Shown here piece after piece: positions 53,382 through 62,791 of a stretch of 64,000 bases of DNA; position 1 is the first letter of the stretch; each line of letters opens with the position of its first letter. The DNA is taken from positions 644,001 to 708,000 of the forward strand of contig NZ_CP028083.1 of assembly GCF_005491425.1 (NCBI RefSeq), in the 5' to 3' direction. The notes under the pieces are model-generated. The model did not search any database, was not told where the DNA came from, and worked only from the letters and a program-made list of their open reading frames with translations. The stretch comes from Lysinibacillus sp. SGAir0095. Its GTDB lineage: Bacteria > Bacillota > Bacilli > Bacillales_A > Planococcaceae. The translations under genes were made by a program, and so were the position numbers.

Positions 53382-55376
53382 TTATTTTAGTTTAAATCTA
53401 CTTATAGCAGTTGCTAACTCAGTACTTAGATTATTTAATTGTTCAGAGGCTTCAGCAACGGATTGGATTGCTGTAAGTTGTTCATCACTTGATGCACTTA
53501 CTTCCTCGCATGCAGCTGCAGTTGATTGCGCTGTCAGAGACATTTCTTCAATTGTTTGAACTACTTGATCTTTATAACTTACAATGCCTTCAATTTGGGC
53601 TATTACATTCTTAAATGTACCTTCCATATTCTCAATAAGAGTAGAAAGATTCGTGAAGAGGGAGCTAGTATCTTCTACTACAATACCTTGATTTAGGAAT
53701 GTCTTTTGCATTTCTGTCATTTGGCTTGCCACTTGTTGTGATTCTGTTTGTAATTCTAGAATGGTTGTTTTTACTTGTTCTGTTGCTTTTGCGGATTGTT
53801 CTGCAAGTTTTCTAACTTCTTCAGCTACAATTGCAAACCCTTTTCCATGCTCACCCGCACGCGCAGCTTCGATACTTGCGTTAAGGGCAAGTAAATTTGT
53901 TTGAGATGATATTTCAGAAATCGTATTCATTACAGTACCAATAGCGCCAACCTTAGTTTCTAGGCCCTTTATTGCTTGAGCCATATTTGTTAATTCATGA
54001 TTTGAATGGTCGAAGGAACCTAATAAATTATTCATCTTGTCTTGACCCATAAGGTTCAACCTATCTGCTTCAAATGTGATGTCATGTAATGAGTTGGTTT
54101 GAACCTTCATATCATTGATTTTATCGCCGAGTTGTCCCGTAGTTTCTGTTACCATATCCGCATTTTCAGATGATGTTGTGGCACCAATTGCGATGTCATT
54201 CACAGCATTTGAAACTTCTAAACTTGAAGCACTTGTTTCTTCTGCAAGCGCGCTTAAATGGTGGGAACGCTGCTCTACATTATTTGATGACTCTTGAACC
54301 ACAGTAATGATATTTTTCATATTTTCAATCATGGAGTTGAAATGCTGCGTGAGTTTACCGATTTCATCTTGAGATTTAACCTCAATATTGACCGATAAAT
54401 CTCCTTTAGAAACTTCCTCCATCAGTGTGCCAAGTTTATGGATTGGTTTTAAAATGTTGGTAATAAATAAGAACAAAACAATAAATGTTATTGCAATAAT
54501 AGCTATCGCAATGAAAAGAATCACTTGCTGGATGCTTTTAGCTAAACCATGTAAATTATCAATATAATAGACGGCAGCTACTGTCCAATTTAAATCTGGC
54601 ACTTTATTATAAATAACGACAGACTTTTCATTGTTAATAGTAGTTTCAAGATTGTTTTTGTTTTCAGTGTCAGCCTGTATGGATTGAACAAACGCTTCAG
54701 AATTAAGATCTTCACCAATTTTTGAAGGGTGAACGATGGCAACTCCTTCACTATCTAAAACAACTGGATAACCTTCATATCCTAAATCAGTTGAGGAAAG
54801 CATATTTGTAAGCTCGGCCAATAATATGTCTACTCCTAAAACACCAATAATTTTGTTGCTATCTTTAACAGCCACGGATCCTGTTATTGCATACTCGCCC
54901 GTTACGCTATCGATGTATGGAGAAGACCAAACAAATTGATCTGGATTTTGGATTGCATTGGTATACCATGGACGTGCTTTTATATCTAAATCATTTATTC
55001 CTTCGAAATGAGGTTCGATTATTGTGTAATCGCCATCCGTAAAGTAAATTCCTGATGAAGCATCATAAATAGATAAGTATTCTGCTAAATCTGAACGGTA
55101 AATTCGATCTGCAGTATCATTATATGTAGTTGAGCTTGAATGAAAATTTCGTACATCCGGTGATGCAGCTAATTTTAAAATACTCTTCTCATATGTAGAT
55201 AAAAATGTTGTGATATTATCAGAAAGTCCGTTTACCACTACTTCACTTTGTTCAATTACGCTATCCTCAGTTTTTGAGCCAATCAAAATTGAGCTTACTG
55301 TGCCTAGCGTACCTAAACCTAAAACAATAATTATTAATACAATAGCTAATATTCGCCATCTAATAGATCGTTTCAA
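53382..55376 (-). CDS. Methyl-accepting chemotaxis protein with dCache sensor
   Basis: A 664-residue chemoreceptor. A first membrane segment lies at about residues 8-30. An extracellular double-Cache domain follows (about 35-275; [27 protein letters not shown] is typical). The second membrane segment is at about 285-307, then HAMP (about 308-360) and a long coiled-coil signalling domain whose tip is [35 protein letters not shown]. It passes ligand binding outside to CheA/CheW. The ligand is unknown, often amino acids for this sensor type. The start is taken as TTG at 55376 with GGGAGGG seven bases ahead. Monocistronic. Confidence 0.93.
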   Translation of the reverse strand: MKRSIRWRILAIVLIIIVLGLGTLGTVSSILIGSKTEDSVIEQSEVVVNGLSDNITTFLSTYEKSILKLAASPDVRNFHSSSTTYNDTADRIYRSDLAEYLSIYDASSGIYFTDGDYTIIEPHFEGINDLDIKARPWYTNAIQNPDQFVWSSPYIDSVTGEYAITGSVAVKDSNKIIGVLGVDILLAELTNMLSSTDLGYEGYPVVLDSEGVAIVHPSKIGEDLNSEAFVQSIQADTENKNNLETTINNEKSVVIYNKVPDLNWTVAAVYYIDNLHGLAKSIQQVILFIAIAIIAITFIVLFLFITNILKPIHKLGTLMEEVSKGDLSVNIEVKSQDEIGKLTQHFNSMIENMKNIITVVQESSNNVEQRSHHLSALAEETSASSLEVSNAVNDIAIGATTSSENADMVTETTGQLGDKINDMKVQTNSLHDITFEADRLNLMGQDKMNNLLGSFDHSNHELTNMAQAIKGLETKVGAIGTVMNTISEISSQTNLLALNASIEAARAGEHGKGFAIVAEEVRKLAEQSAKATEQVKTTILELQTESQQVASQMTEMQKTFLNQGIVVEDTSSLFTNLSTLIENMEGTFKNVIAQIEGIVSYKDQVVQTIEEMSLTAQSTAAACEEVSASSDEQLTAIQSVAEASEQLNNLSTELATAISRFKLK

Positions 55377-55673
55377 AATAGTCCCTCCCAATATAGTAAA
55401 TTTGTAATGTCATTATAATATCAAAAAGATATCGAGGAGTATGATAAAAAAATGTCGAATTTAGTATTTTTCTATTAATCTAAAAATATATTTTTTTCAG
55501 AATTATATAATTTTATCTACATTTACTTTTTATTGAAAAACAATAATGCAAAAGAACTATATGTGTTGTCTGTCTAATACTGCTTAAAGTAATGAAATAG
55601 AGAATAATAGAGACTTCTGATTAATAGTAGATAATATCTATTGTCAGTAAGCATACATAACAGGAGGTAAGTA

Positions 55674-56318
55674 ATGAAGCAAGCAATTATATTTGATATG
55701 GATGGTACTTTATTTCAAACAAATACGGTGCTGGAACAAGCATTGGATGCAACATTTGAAGTATTAAGAGAAAGTCAGTTATGGGTAGGGGAAACACCTA
55801 TTGAAAAATACCGAGAAATCATGGGGGTACCCTTACCGGTTGTCTGGGAAACTCTCTGTCCGGATCTTACAAATGAAGTTAGAGAGAGAAGTAATGAGTA
55901 CTTTCAGAAAAAATTAATCGAGATGATTCGCCTTCGAAAAGGGGCTCTTTATTCAAATGTAGTAGAGGTGCTTAAAGCACTCAGCTACAAATATCCGATT
56001 TTTATTGCAAGTAATGGCGAACAAGAGTATTTACAAGCAATTGTTGAAACTTATGAGTTGAATCCTTTAATTAATAAAATCTATAGCATTCAATTGATAC
56101 CTACAGGAAATAAATCGGATTTGGTGAAATCGATTGTAGAAGAAAATGAACTAGAACATGCATGGGTAGTAGGGGATCGACTATCCGATATACAAGCTGC
56201 TAAAGAGAATGAATTGATATCGATTGGGGCAAATTTTGATTTTGCTCAACAGGAGGAGTTAAAGCTAGCTGAATTTGTTATTAATAATCTTGAGGAATTA
56301 ATGATCATAATACCTTAA
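55674..56318 (+). CDS. HAD-superfamily hydrolase
   Basis: A 214-residue HAD protein. Motif I DMDGT has both aspartates (D8, D10), motif II is IASNGEQE near residue 116, a lysine lies near 148 and motif III is VVGDRLSDIQAAK near 164-176. The helical cap between motifs I and II is the phosphoglycolate phosphatase/PpaX type. The substrate is unknown. AGGAGG precedes the ATG. A VOC gene follows at about 100 bp. Confidence 0.88.
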   Translation: MKQAIIFDMDGTLFQTNTVLEQALDATFEVLRESQLWVGETPIEKYREIMGVPLPVVWETLCPDLTNEVRERSNEYFQKKLIEMIRLRKGALYSNVVEVLKALSYKYPIFIASNGEQEYLQAIVETYELNPLINKIYSIQLIPTGNKSDLVKSIVEENELEHAWVVGDRLSDIQAAKENELISIGANFDFAQQEELKLAEFVINNLEELMIIIP

Positions 56319-56415
56319 AGTGAGAGCCTGCTTAAATGAAGATTATTTTTATTCATTTGTTTGGGGATAATTACGGAGTGGTAAAATGTGAGCAAAAAGG
56401 ATGGGAGGAATTACT

Positions 56416-56781
56416 TTGAAAGGTGCAAGTCCATATATCTTTGTAGAGAACTGTCTTGAAATCTTAGAGTATTATCGAAACATATTAAGTGGTGATATTA
56501 GAAATGTTCAACAAACTGAGGACGGTAAGTGTTTACATGCGGAACTCGTAGTAGGGGATAGCATTATCCATTTTTCAGATGATTTTGGGAAAACCAAACA
56601 AGGGGATAATGTGAGAGTAAGCCTAGAATGTGAAAGCGAGGAAGAAATCACAAGAATTTATAATGATTTAAGTGTTTCGGGAAATGTGACAGTAGAGCTT
56701 CAAGATACCTCTTGGGGAGCGTTGCACGCTAATTTAGTGGACCAATTTGGTGTTGGCTGGCTCTTGAATTACCAGAAGTAA
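56416..56781 (+). CDS. VOC-family (PhnB-like) protein
   Basis: A 121-residue VOC protein resembling the PhnB/3-demethylubiquinone methyltransferase-like group: SPYIFVENCLEILEYYRNILSGDI at the start and LVDQFGVGWLLNYQK at the end. Its function is unknown. The frame opens with an ATG at 56401, but TTG at 56416 is likely the true start: GGGAGGAATTACT places a good ribosome binding site eight bases before it, and the protein then begins like its relatives. Confidence 0.8.
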   Translation: MKGASPYIFVENCLEILEYYRNILSGDIRNVQQTEDGKCLHAELVVGDSIIHFSDDFGKTKQGDNVRVSLECESEEEITRIYNDLSVSGNVTVELQDTSWGALHANLVDQFGVGWLLNYQK

Positions 56782-56887
56782 TTGAGTTATAAGTAGGTTT
56801 AATCCGGTTTCGAAAAAAGAGTAAGCATACTATGAATAGCGCTGTACATGCTGTAAGTGGTCAGAGCACAACTGAATCTTCCTTCTT

Positions 56888-56922
56888 CAAAAACCGATTT
56901 CTCCATTTGAAATCGTTTTTTG
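56888..56922 (+). terminator. Hairpin terminator upstream of the AbrB-type gene
   Basis: AAAACCGATTTC pairs with GAAATCGTTTT across TCCATTT and is followed by TTG. It lies 110 bp after the VOC gene. Confidence 0.65.
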
Positions 56923-57063
56923 AAAAGGGTGCATACATATGTAAAATTGTTAAGTTAGTTGTTTTACCAAAAAAATAAACTAATCATCTTCCTCAAAACA
57001 TCATAATTTATGGTAATCTATTTAGGAACACGAAATAGAAATGATAGAAATGAGGAATATCTG

Positions 57064-58137
57064 TTGCATCTAAAATCGATTAGTCTAGTTTTGTTAATTA
57101 GTGTTATTGGTGCATTGTTATTTGATGGGCTAAATTTGCCGGTTCCTTGGATGTTAGGCCCTCTATTTGCCGTCCTTATAAGTCAATTCTTTATTAAATA
57201 TGAGCTCTTTTGGCCAATCCAATTTCGGAATATAGGATTGGTTGTCATCGGTGTTTCTATTGGTCAAACCTTTCAATTAAACGTTTTTTCAGGTATGACC
57301 TGGCTCATTTTTCTTATGTTTCTCATTAATATTATTCTAGTTATTATAAGTATAGCAATGGCGTATGGTGTTCATAAAATCAGTAAGATTTCTTTGAAAA
57401 CAGCCTTAACTTGTACGGTTCCTGGTGGTTTAGGGCAAATTGTTGTATTTGCCGAAGAAGAGAAAGATATAAATTTAGCGGTAGTTACCTATTTTCATGT
57501 GGTACGCGTTGTTAGTATAGTGATTGTCATCCCATTTATTTTATCTGGTCATGTTCTTCAAACCGGAAGTTCGGAAAGTCTTCTTGATATTGAGTGGCTT
57601 CCATTGGTATTTCTATTATTAGCAGCGTGGGCAACCGTGTGGGTTGGAAAAAAGATTAAATTACCGGTCCCATATTTTTTAACACCGATTTTATTTATCA
57701 TTGTATTAACCTTATTTTCAGTAGAGACACCTCATGTACAGGGAATCTTATTACATATAGCTCAAATATTTATGGGAGCATATATAGGATTGCTGTTAAA
57801 ACCCAATATGCTAAAACTCGGAAAAAAAGTAATTTTATTAGGTATATGGAGTGCTTTATTATTGCTTGCCATAACGTTCTTGCAAGGACTTTTATTGGTG
57901 CATTACTTAGGTTATTCCTTATCCACAAGCTTTTTAAGTACAGCGGCAGGTGGACTTGATCAAATGAGTTTAATAGCAACAGCTATCGGTGCGGATGTTT
58001 CGGCAGTAACGGTGTTTCAGATTTTCAGAATCTTATTTGTCTTCTTATTTGTCTTACCGTTATTAAAAGTAGCTTGCACGTATATTGATAAGAAACAAGA
58101 CAAGGAAATAAATCAACAGCAGAAGGTGCTCCAATAA
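57064..58137 (+). CDS. AbrB-family membrane protein (putative ammonia monooxygenase/AbrB duplication family)
   Basis: A 357-residue membrane protein with about ten hydrophobic segments in two related halves. Hallmarks of the family appear as LPVPWMLGPLFAVLISQ near the start, TVPGGLGQIVVFAEEEKDINLAVVTYFHVVR in the middle and TAAGGLDQMSLIATAIGADVSAVTVFQIFR near the end. Despite the family name it is not the AbrB DNA-binding regulator; its function is unknown. The frame is open from 57010, but a TTG at 57064 has GAGGAA upstream. The exact start is uncertain. Confidence 0.83.
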   Translation: MHLKSISLVLLISVIGALLFDGLNLPVPWMLGPLFAVLISQFFIKYELFWPIQFRNIGLVVIGVSIGQTFQLNVFSGMTWLIFLMFLINIILVIISIAMAYGVHKISKISLKTALTCTVPGGLGQIVVFAEEEKDINLAVVTYFHVVRVVSIVIVIPFILSGHVLQTGSSESLLDIEWLPLVFLLLAAWATVWVGKKIKLPVPYFLTPILFIIVLTLFSVETPHVQGILLHIAQIFMGAYIGLLLKPNMLKLGKKVILLGIWSALLLLAITFLQGLLLVHYLGYSLSTSFLSTAAGGLDQMSLIATAIGADVSAVTVFQIFRILFVFLFVLPLLKVACTYIDKKQDKEINQQQKVLQ

Positions 58138-58340
58138 TGGAACACCTTTTTCTTTGTGCGATACTAATTAGGAAATACACCCGAGAAAAACATTGAGGAA
58201 ATCCTGGATTTTAAATTTCTGTCATTGAATTTTCATATTAAAGTAAGCTATGTGATTGTTGAAAGCCATATTTCAGTGGTATGATAGAATATAGTGCTTT
58301 CAGCGAATGGTTGCCTAATAGTGAGGGGAAAAGACATACT

Positions 58341-59225
58341 ATGCAAAACTATCTTGATCTCTGGGCTAAGGCAGTTAAGACAGGGATAATTAAATCCAAT
58401 TTAATTCCCATGATTGCTGCACTTATGCTCGCTTTATATACGTACAAACTAAGTTTTATTGATCATATACCGCACATCATATTTGCCTTTGTAGGTTCAG
58501 CTTTCATTATCGGAGCTTCCGGTATTTTTAATAATTTGTATGATCGCGATATTGATGCAATTATGCAACGTACAAAATCTAGACCTACAGTAACAGGGGA
58601 ACTAAGTGCTCGAACTGTACTTGTTGTCGGTATTATTCTTCTAATTGCAGGACTTGCGATTCTTTCTTTAACAACTTGGTTGGCTGCTTTTCTTGGCTTC
58701 CTGGGTGTGTTTTTCTATGTTGTTCCTTACACAATGTGGACAAAAAGAAGAACAATTTGGAACACGGAAGTGGGAAGTATTTCGGGAGCTATGCCGCCGT
58801 TAATTGGCTGGGCAACTGTAGCACCAAATATTTGGTATCCTGCAGCATGGGCTTTATTTATCATCATGGTTATCTGGCAAATGCCACATTTCTATGCGAT
58901 TGCAATTCGTAAAAAAGATGACTATGCAGCGGCGAATATACCGATGCTACCAGTTAAAAAGAGCATGAGAAGAACTTATTTGCAAACAAATATTTATTTA
59001 GTGGTTATGATGCTGACAAGTTTCTTGTTTGTGCCTCTTAGTTGGGGTTTAACATTATGCTCACTTATCTTAGGTGGTATATGGCTTTGGATCAGTATTG
59101 TAGGATACCGCCAAATGGATGAGAAAAAATGGGCAAATAAAATGTTTGCTTACTCATTAATCTATATGATGGCAGTATTTGCCACGGTAATTATTTATTC
59201 AAGTGTCGGTATGATTCTTCAATAA
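58341..59225 (+). CDS. Protoheme IX farnesyltransferase (heme O synthase)
   Basis: A UbiA-family prenyltransferase of about 294 residues with nine membrane segments. It transfers a farnesyl group to heme B to make heme O for terminal oxidases. The prenyl-diphosphate binding motif is NNLYDRDIDAIMQRTKSRP, the second acidic motif is KKDDYAAANIPMLP, and YTMWTKRRT lies between them. The frame opens at 58281; the ATG at 58341 has GAGGGG upstream and matches the usual N-terminus better, though the longer form is possible. No other cytochrome oxidase or heme A genes are adjacent, so it may be a second, unlinked copy. Gene name ctaB or ctaO cannot be decided here. Confidence 0.92.
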   Translation: MQNYLDLWAKAVKTGIIKSNLIPMIAALMLALYTYKLSFIDHIPHIIFAFVGSAFIIGASGIFNNLYDRDIDAIMQRTKSRPTVTGELSARTVLVVGIILLIAGLAILSLTTWLAAFLGFLGVFFYVVPYTMWTKRRTIWNTEVGSISGAMPPLIGWATVAPNIWYPAAWALFIIMVIWQMPHFYAIAIRKKDDYAAANIPMLPVKKSMRRTYLQTNIYLVVMMLTSFLFVPLSWGLTLCSLILGGIWLWISIVGYRQMDEKKWANKMFAYSLIYMMAVFATVIIYSSVGMILQ

Positions 59226-59234
59226 AAATTTAGA

Positions 59235-59262
59235 AAGGTGTCCTTTAGGGGCACCTTTTTGC
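59235..59262 (+). terminator. Terminator after the heme O synthase gene
   Basis: AAAGGTGTCC pairs with GGGGCACCTTT and is followed by five T. Confidence 0.85.
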
Positions 59263-59283
59263 GTTTTCATTAATGTTAATGAT

Positions 59284-59417
59284 TGTGGATAAGTGTGGTA
59301 TAAAATTCGTAAAATTCTAATAATTGTGGGGATAGTGTGGACAAAACCTGCTAAAACCGTGGATAAGTGGATAGGAAAAATATAAAAGTCTTTTGAGTGG
59401 TGTTTGGTTGGGGATAA
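59284..59417 (+). promoter_or_regulatory. Cluster of DnaA-box-like motifs
   Basis: TGTGGATAA at 59284 is a perfect DnaA box (TTATCCACA on the other strand). TGTGGACAA at 59336, CGTGGATAA at 59358 and TGGGGATAA at 59409 each differ by one base. Four same-orientation sites in 134 bp is more than chance would suggest, but binding is unproven. Confidence 0.45.
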
Positions 59418-59616
59418 GTTATTCTGAAAGGGGAGGCCGCATAATTAATAAAAATGCTAACGGAGTTTTACTGTTACATATCAGAAAAGAATACAAATTT
59501 ATCACGTTTGATGTTGTTTGAACTATAAATATTAGCTTTTTTGGCGAAGTGAATAGAGGATTATTTAAAAAAAGGATGTAATTTGATCTTTGTTATACAA
59601 CAAAATATCTCGAAAT

Positions 59617-59644
59617 TGTGAACGATAATGTGATAAAAATGTGA
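59617..59644 (+). promoter_or_regulatory. Three helically phased TGTGA motifs upstream of the RNA candidate
   Basis: TGTGA occurs at 59617, 59629 and 59640, 12 and 11 bases apart, so all face the same side of the helix. The first is part of TTGTGAAC, which resembles ResD-type sites (about TTTGTGAAT). They lie 40-70 bp before a TGTTATGAT extended -10 element. Confidence 0.4.
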
Positions 59645-59696
59645 CATATAACAATTGTGCGTATTCAATCAATACCAGTGATGTTATGATAATTAC

Positions 59697-59895
59697 ATCA
59701 TAAAGAGGTCAACTTTTGACAGCCTCTTATGAGAAATCGCTCTTTTAGTAAAAGTGGTAAGTAAAGCTCATATGAACCTCATGAAAGCTTGTTCGACAAG
59801 ATATATAACCTCCCCTATGTTTATATATAAAAAAATGCTTTTTAAAGGGTCAGTCCAAAAAAGCACCGTGTTTCCAGTAACACGGTGCTTTTTTC
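59697..59895 (+). ncRNA. Candidate small RNA of about 200 nt
   Basis: An extended -10 box (TGTTATGAT, -10 hexamer 59685-59690) would start a transcript near 59697. The 5' end folds as a hairpin, CATAAAGAGG with CCTCTTATG and an inner TCAA/TTGA stem. The 3' end is a perfect terminator at 59857-59894. Between them is a C-rich single-stranded stretch, CCTCCCCTATGTTTA, reminiscent of the C-rich targeting regions of RsaE/RoxS-type sRNAs. No protein frame with a ribosome binding site is present. The family assignment is open. Confidence 0.5.
59857..59894. terminator. Perfect terminator of the small RNA candidate
   Basis: GCACCGTGT (59863-59871) and ACACGGTGC (59880-59888) pair without mismatch and are flanked by A6 and T6, so it could work in both directions. 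Confidence 0.92.
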
Positions 59896-59997
59896 TGTAT
59901 AGAAAAACTAAGGTAACGTTAAGTCAACTCCATTAAGTATAGTAGATACGAATCTTAAAAACAGATTAAAATGTCTATTTGCAATGTTTATTTGGAT

Positions 59998-60252
59998 TTA
60001 AAATGCGGTAAATGAGTAGAAACCAAATAAAAATGAAACAGTTGCTAGAGAGTAGTAGAAAATACTATAATTCTTCTTATTTTGACTTTTCAATTCATAT
60101 TGTCCCATTGCAAGAAAGAGAGGACCCATAATCATATATGCCCATGGCAGTAAGTTTGGGCTTCCTACAGCAAACGTATAGATTCCTATTAATACAAGTA
60201 AAAGTCCCACAACGGGCTGCATAAGTACTACTAGACTCCATTTATTTTCCAT
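59998..60252 (-). CDS. Hypothetical small membrane protein (84 aa)
   Basis: An 84-residue protein with three hydrophobic segments (about residues 5-27, 32-50 and 62-82) and little else. The family is not recognised. The ATG at 60252 is preceded by AGGAGTG at seven to eight bases; the frame opens seven codons earlier without support. The small RNA candidate's terminator lies about 100 bp beyond its stop and could also end this transcript. Confidence 0.7.
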   Translation of the reverse strand: MENKWSLVVLMQPVVGLLLVLIGIYTFAVGSPNLLPWAYMIMGPLFLAMGQYELKSQNKKNYSIFYYSLATVSFLFGFYSFTAF

Positions 60253-60418
60253 AACAACCACACTCCTGTTCAAAAAAGGTATCTTCCGTTAGAAATTAGT
60301 ATCATAAATTGTATATATTAAAAAAATTCTACAAATATTTAGAAAATTCCTTTTTGTTACAAAAAAGAAATATTCTTAATATATATTTAAGTTGCTTCAT
60401 ATAAATTTTTCCAAATAA

Positions 60419-60456
60419 AAAACCTAAAAGCTCAAAGAAAGAGCTTTTAGGTTTGA
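60419..60456 (-). terminator. Terminator of the dipeptidase gene
   Basis: AAACCTAAAAGCTC pairs perfectly with GAGCTTTTAGGTTT; T-rich sequence follows on the minus strand. Confidence 0.88.
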
Positions 60457-60465
60457 TATAAATGA

Positions 60466-61848
60466 TTAGAATTCTAAAGTGGAAACTTCGTGTAAGTAAT
60501 CGCCTAAAACACGTAAGCCTTTATCGAAGTTTTCTAGGTGGAAATGCTCATTTGGAGCATGGAAATTTTCGCTGTTTAAGCCGAACCCCATTAACACAAC
60601 TGGTAACGAAAGAATTTCATCAAATGCAGCTACAATAGGAATTGAACCACCACCGCGTGTAAAGGCAGTTGGAACATTATAGATACGCTCATAAGAACGA
60701 CCTGCTGCTTGAATTAATGGGTGATCAAATGGCGTTATGAAAGGAGCGCCTTTATCAAATTCAGATACAGATACTTCAATACCTTTTGGCTTATGCTTTT
60801 CGATATGTGCTTTCAGTAATTGAACGATTTCGTTTGGATCTTGGTCAGGTACTAAGCGACAAGTGATTTTTGCACCAGCTTCAGCCGGAAGTACAGTTTT
60901 GATTCCTTCGCCAGAGAACCCGCCAAAAACACCATTTATTTCCAATGTTGGTCGAGCCCATGTTTGTTCTAAATAGGAGTAGCCTTCCTCACCGAATAAT
61001 TCGTTTACTCCGACTTCTTGTTTTAATGCTGTTTCATCGAATTTTAGGTCACGATAAGCTTGACGCTCTTCTTCAGATAAGGGAAGAACTTTATCATAGA
61101 AGCCTTCTACTTGAATCGTTCCGTGTTCGTCACGGAATGAAGCTAAAATGTCAGCTAATGCATGGATAGCATTTTGTACACCGCCACCATAAAGACCAGA
61201 GTGAAGATCGCCTTTTGCACCGCGCACATCAATTTGTACCCCGGTAAGTCCGCGTAAACCGTAGCATACAGCAGGTTTCCCAGGAGCATATAGTCCAGTA
61301 TCAGAAATCAAGATTAAATCTGCTGCTAGCTTAGTCTTATGTTCTTCAACATAGGCAGGAAGGTTAGGACTACCGATTTCTTCTTCTCCTTCATAAATAA
61401 ATTTAACGTTTACAGGAAGAGTTCCTTCTGTTGCAAATAATGCTTCAATCATTTTTAAGTGCATGAAAACCTGACCTTTGTCATCGGAAGCACCACGAGC
61501 AAATAATTTATTGTCTCGGATTACAGGGTTGAAAGGTTCAGATTCCCATAAGTGAAGAGGGTCCACAGGTTGTACATCGTAATGCCCGTAAAATAAAATA
61601 GTTGGTTTGCCTTCTGCATGCAGCCATTCACCATAAACAACTGGGTGACCAGCCGTTTGATCTACAGATACCTTTTCGATATTTAGCCCACGAAGCTTGT
61701 CCGCTAACCACTCAGCTGCTGTTTGGATGTCCTGTTTGTGTTCCGAAAGGGAGCTGATACTTGGAATACGTAGAAACTCATTAAGTTCCTCTAAGTGCTT
61801 TTCTCGGTTTTCTGTAAAATACGCATCTAAAATTTGCGATTGACTCAT
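60466..61848 (-). CDS. M20-family dipeptidase
   Basis: A 460-residue zinc dipeptidase of the M20 (PepV/CNDP-like) family. Metal and catalytic residues are visible in FYGHYDVQPVD near residues 86-96, ARGASDDKGQV near 117-127, and YEGEEEIGSPN near 151-161, with a late histidine in the FHAPNEHF segment. The lid domain sits between about 200 and 320 (RGAKGDLHSGLYGG). It would cleave dipeptides in the cytoplasm. The ATG at 61848 is at the better distance from GAGGG than the ATG at 61851. Monocistronic. Confidence 0.92.
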   Translation of the reverse strand: MSQSQILDAYFTENREKHLEELNEFLRIPSISSLSEHKQDIQTAAEWLADKLRGLNIEKVSVDQTAGHPVVYGEWLHAEGKPTILFYGHYDVQPVDPLHLWESEPFNPVIRDNKLFARGASDDKGQVFMHLKMIEALFATEGTLPVNVKFIYEGEEEIGSPNLPAYVEEHKTKLAADLILISDTGLYAPGKPAVCYGLRGLTGVQIDVRGAKGDLHSGLYGGGVQNAIHALADILASFRDEHGTIQVEGFYDKVLPLSEEERQAYRDLKFDETALKQEVGVNELFGEEGYSYLEQTWARPTLEINGVFGGFSGEGIKTVLPAEAGAKITCRLVPDQDPNEIVQLLKAHIEKHKPKGIEVSVSEFDKGAPFITPFDHPLIQAAGRSYERIYNVPTAFTRGGGSIPIVAAFDEILSLPVVLMGFGLNSENFHAPNEHFHLENFDKGLRVLGDYLHEVSTLEF

Positions 61849-61902
61849 CATAAACCCTCATTTCAAAAATTATTTAGATAATAGAAATAGTATAGCACAT
61901 GA

Positions 61903-61915
61903 TGTACCTGGTACA
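61903..61915. promoter_or_regulatory. 13-bp palindrome upstream of the dipeptidase gene
   Basis: TGTACC-T-GGTACA is a perfect inverted repeat about 55 bp before the dipeptidase start. It could be a repressor site; no known consensus is claimed. Confidence 0.4.
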
Positions 61916-62106
61916 CACACAACTACGAAACAATTCTGACTATTGGGTGTTGTGAAGTCTCTGGGCAATTAATTTACGAAAATTACAAGGGATGAGTATT
62001 AAGCTTACAGGAATGTAATGTAATTGAAAGCAAATCCGATAGAGTGTAATACAATAATTTGGGAAAATGTAGACAGAAGGTAGTTAGATATTGGAGGAAA
62101 CAAACC

Positions 62107-62652
62107 ATGATTAGTTATTTGAATGGAATTTATGAAGAATATAATCGTTATATATATCATTTATGTTTAAAATTAACTCGCAACACAGCAGAAGCTGAGG
62201 ATTTAATGCAAGAAGTATGGGTTAAAGTTGTTCGTAATGAAGAACAAGTAGAGAAGGTTGACCACGTAAAAGCATGGCTTACTACAATTACGATGAATAC
62301 ATTCCGCGACCGCTATCGCAAGAATGTAAGAAGAAGCAAGTATATGATGAGTCAACCTGAAACATTAGACGTGCCGATTTTAGATTTGGTTCCCAATAAT
62401 GATATTTCTACAGAAGAAAAAGTAGAAAAAGAGGTTGTAACGAAGATTGTTCAAGAGAAAATGCAAGAATTAGACGGCATCTACCAAAAAACATTATGGT
62501 ATTTCTATGTTGATCAATATTCATTGGCCGAGATTTCAACATTAATGAAGGTATCAATCGGAACAGTAAAATCTCGTTTATTCCGTGCAAAAGCTCGATT
62601 AAAAGAAATTTTACTTTCAGATTCATCCCTGCAGGATGTTGTGATGGCATAA
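62107..62652 (+). CDS. RNA polymerase ECF-type sigma-70 factor
   Basis: A 181-residue sigma factor. Region 2 (about residues 8-75) has LTRNTAEAEDLMQEVWVKVV and HVKAWLTTITMNTFRDRYRK. Region 4 (about 115-170) has the helix-turn-helix YSLAEISTLMKVSIGTVKSRLFRAKARLKE. No anti-sigma gene follows, unlike the sigma gene at the start of the window; a terminator comes directly after. The frame is open from 62059, but the ATG at 62107 has GGAGGAAA six bases ahead. Its regulon is unknown. Confidence 0.9.
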   Translation: MISYLNGIYEEYNRYIYHLCLKLTRNTAEAEDLMQEVWVKVVRNEEQVEKVDHVKAWLTTITMNTFRDRYRKNVRRSKYMMSQPETLDVPILDLVPNNDISTEEKVEKEVVTKIVQEKMQELDGIYQKTLWYFYVDQYSLAEISTLMKVSIGTVKSRLFRAKARLKEILLSDSSLQDVVMA

Positions 62653-62657
62653 GATTT

Positions 62658-62692
62658 AGGCTTTCCTTTACGGAGAGTCTTTTTTTTGCAAT
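62658..62692 (+). terminator. Terminator after the sigma factor gene
   Basis: GGCTTTCC pairs with GGAGAGTC (wobble pairs included) and is followed by eight T. Confidence 0.75.
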
Positions 62693-62791
62693 TAAAAAGC
62701 AAGATGCATTTTTATAGGCATCCTGCTTTATTTGGATAAATGAAGGGAAGTGTACCTTAAAGCTTCATTCATCTCTTAATCACTTAATTTA

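Larger units (their letters stand above)
59226..59997. other. 770-bp protein-gene-free region
   Basis: After the terminator this region holds four DnaA-box-like 9-mers in one orientation (59284-59417) and then a set of phased TGTGA motifs. These are followed by an extended -10 promoter, a hairpin and a perfect terminator, which together look like a small RNA gene (listed separately). A 60-residue frame at 59754-59936 runs through the terminator and lacks a ribosome binding site. Confidence 0.7.

Noticed and set aside
57064-58137. AbrB transition-state regulator
   Set aside because: The protein is a ten-helix membrane protein; only the family name is shared with the DNA-binding AbrB.
59616-59660. 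Rex (NADH-sensing) operator upstream of the RNA candidate
   Set aside because: TGTGA half-sites are present, but no TCACA arm at the right spacing, so the Rex palindrome is not met.
59754-59936. 60-residue plus-strand frame with GTG start
   Set aside because: No ribosome binding site, and it translates through a perfect terminator; the region fits a small RNA better.
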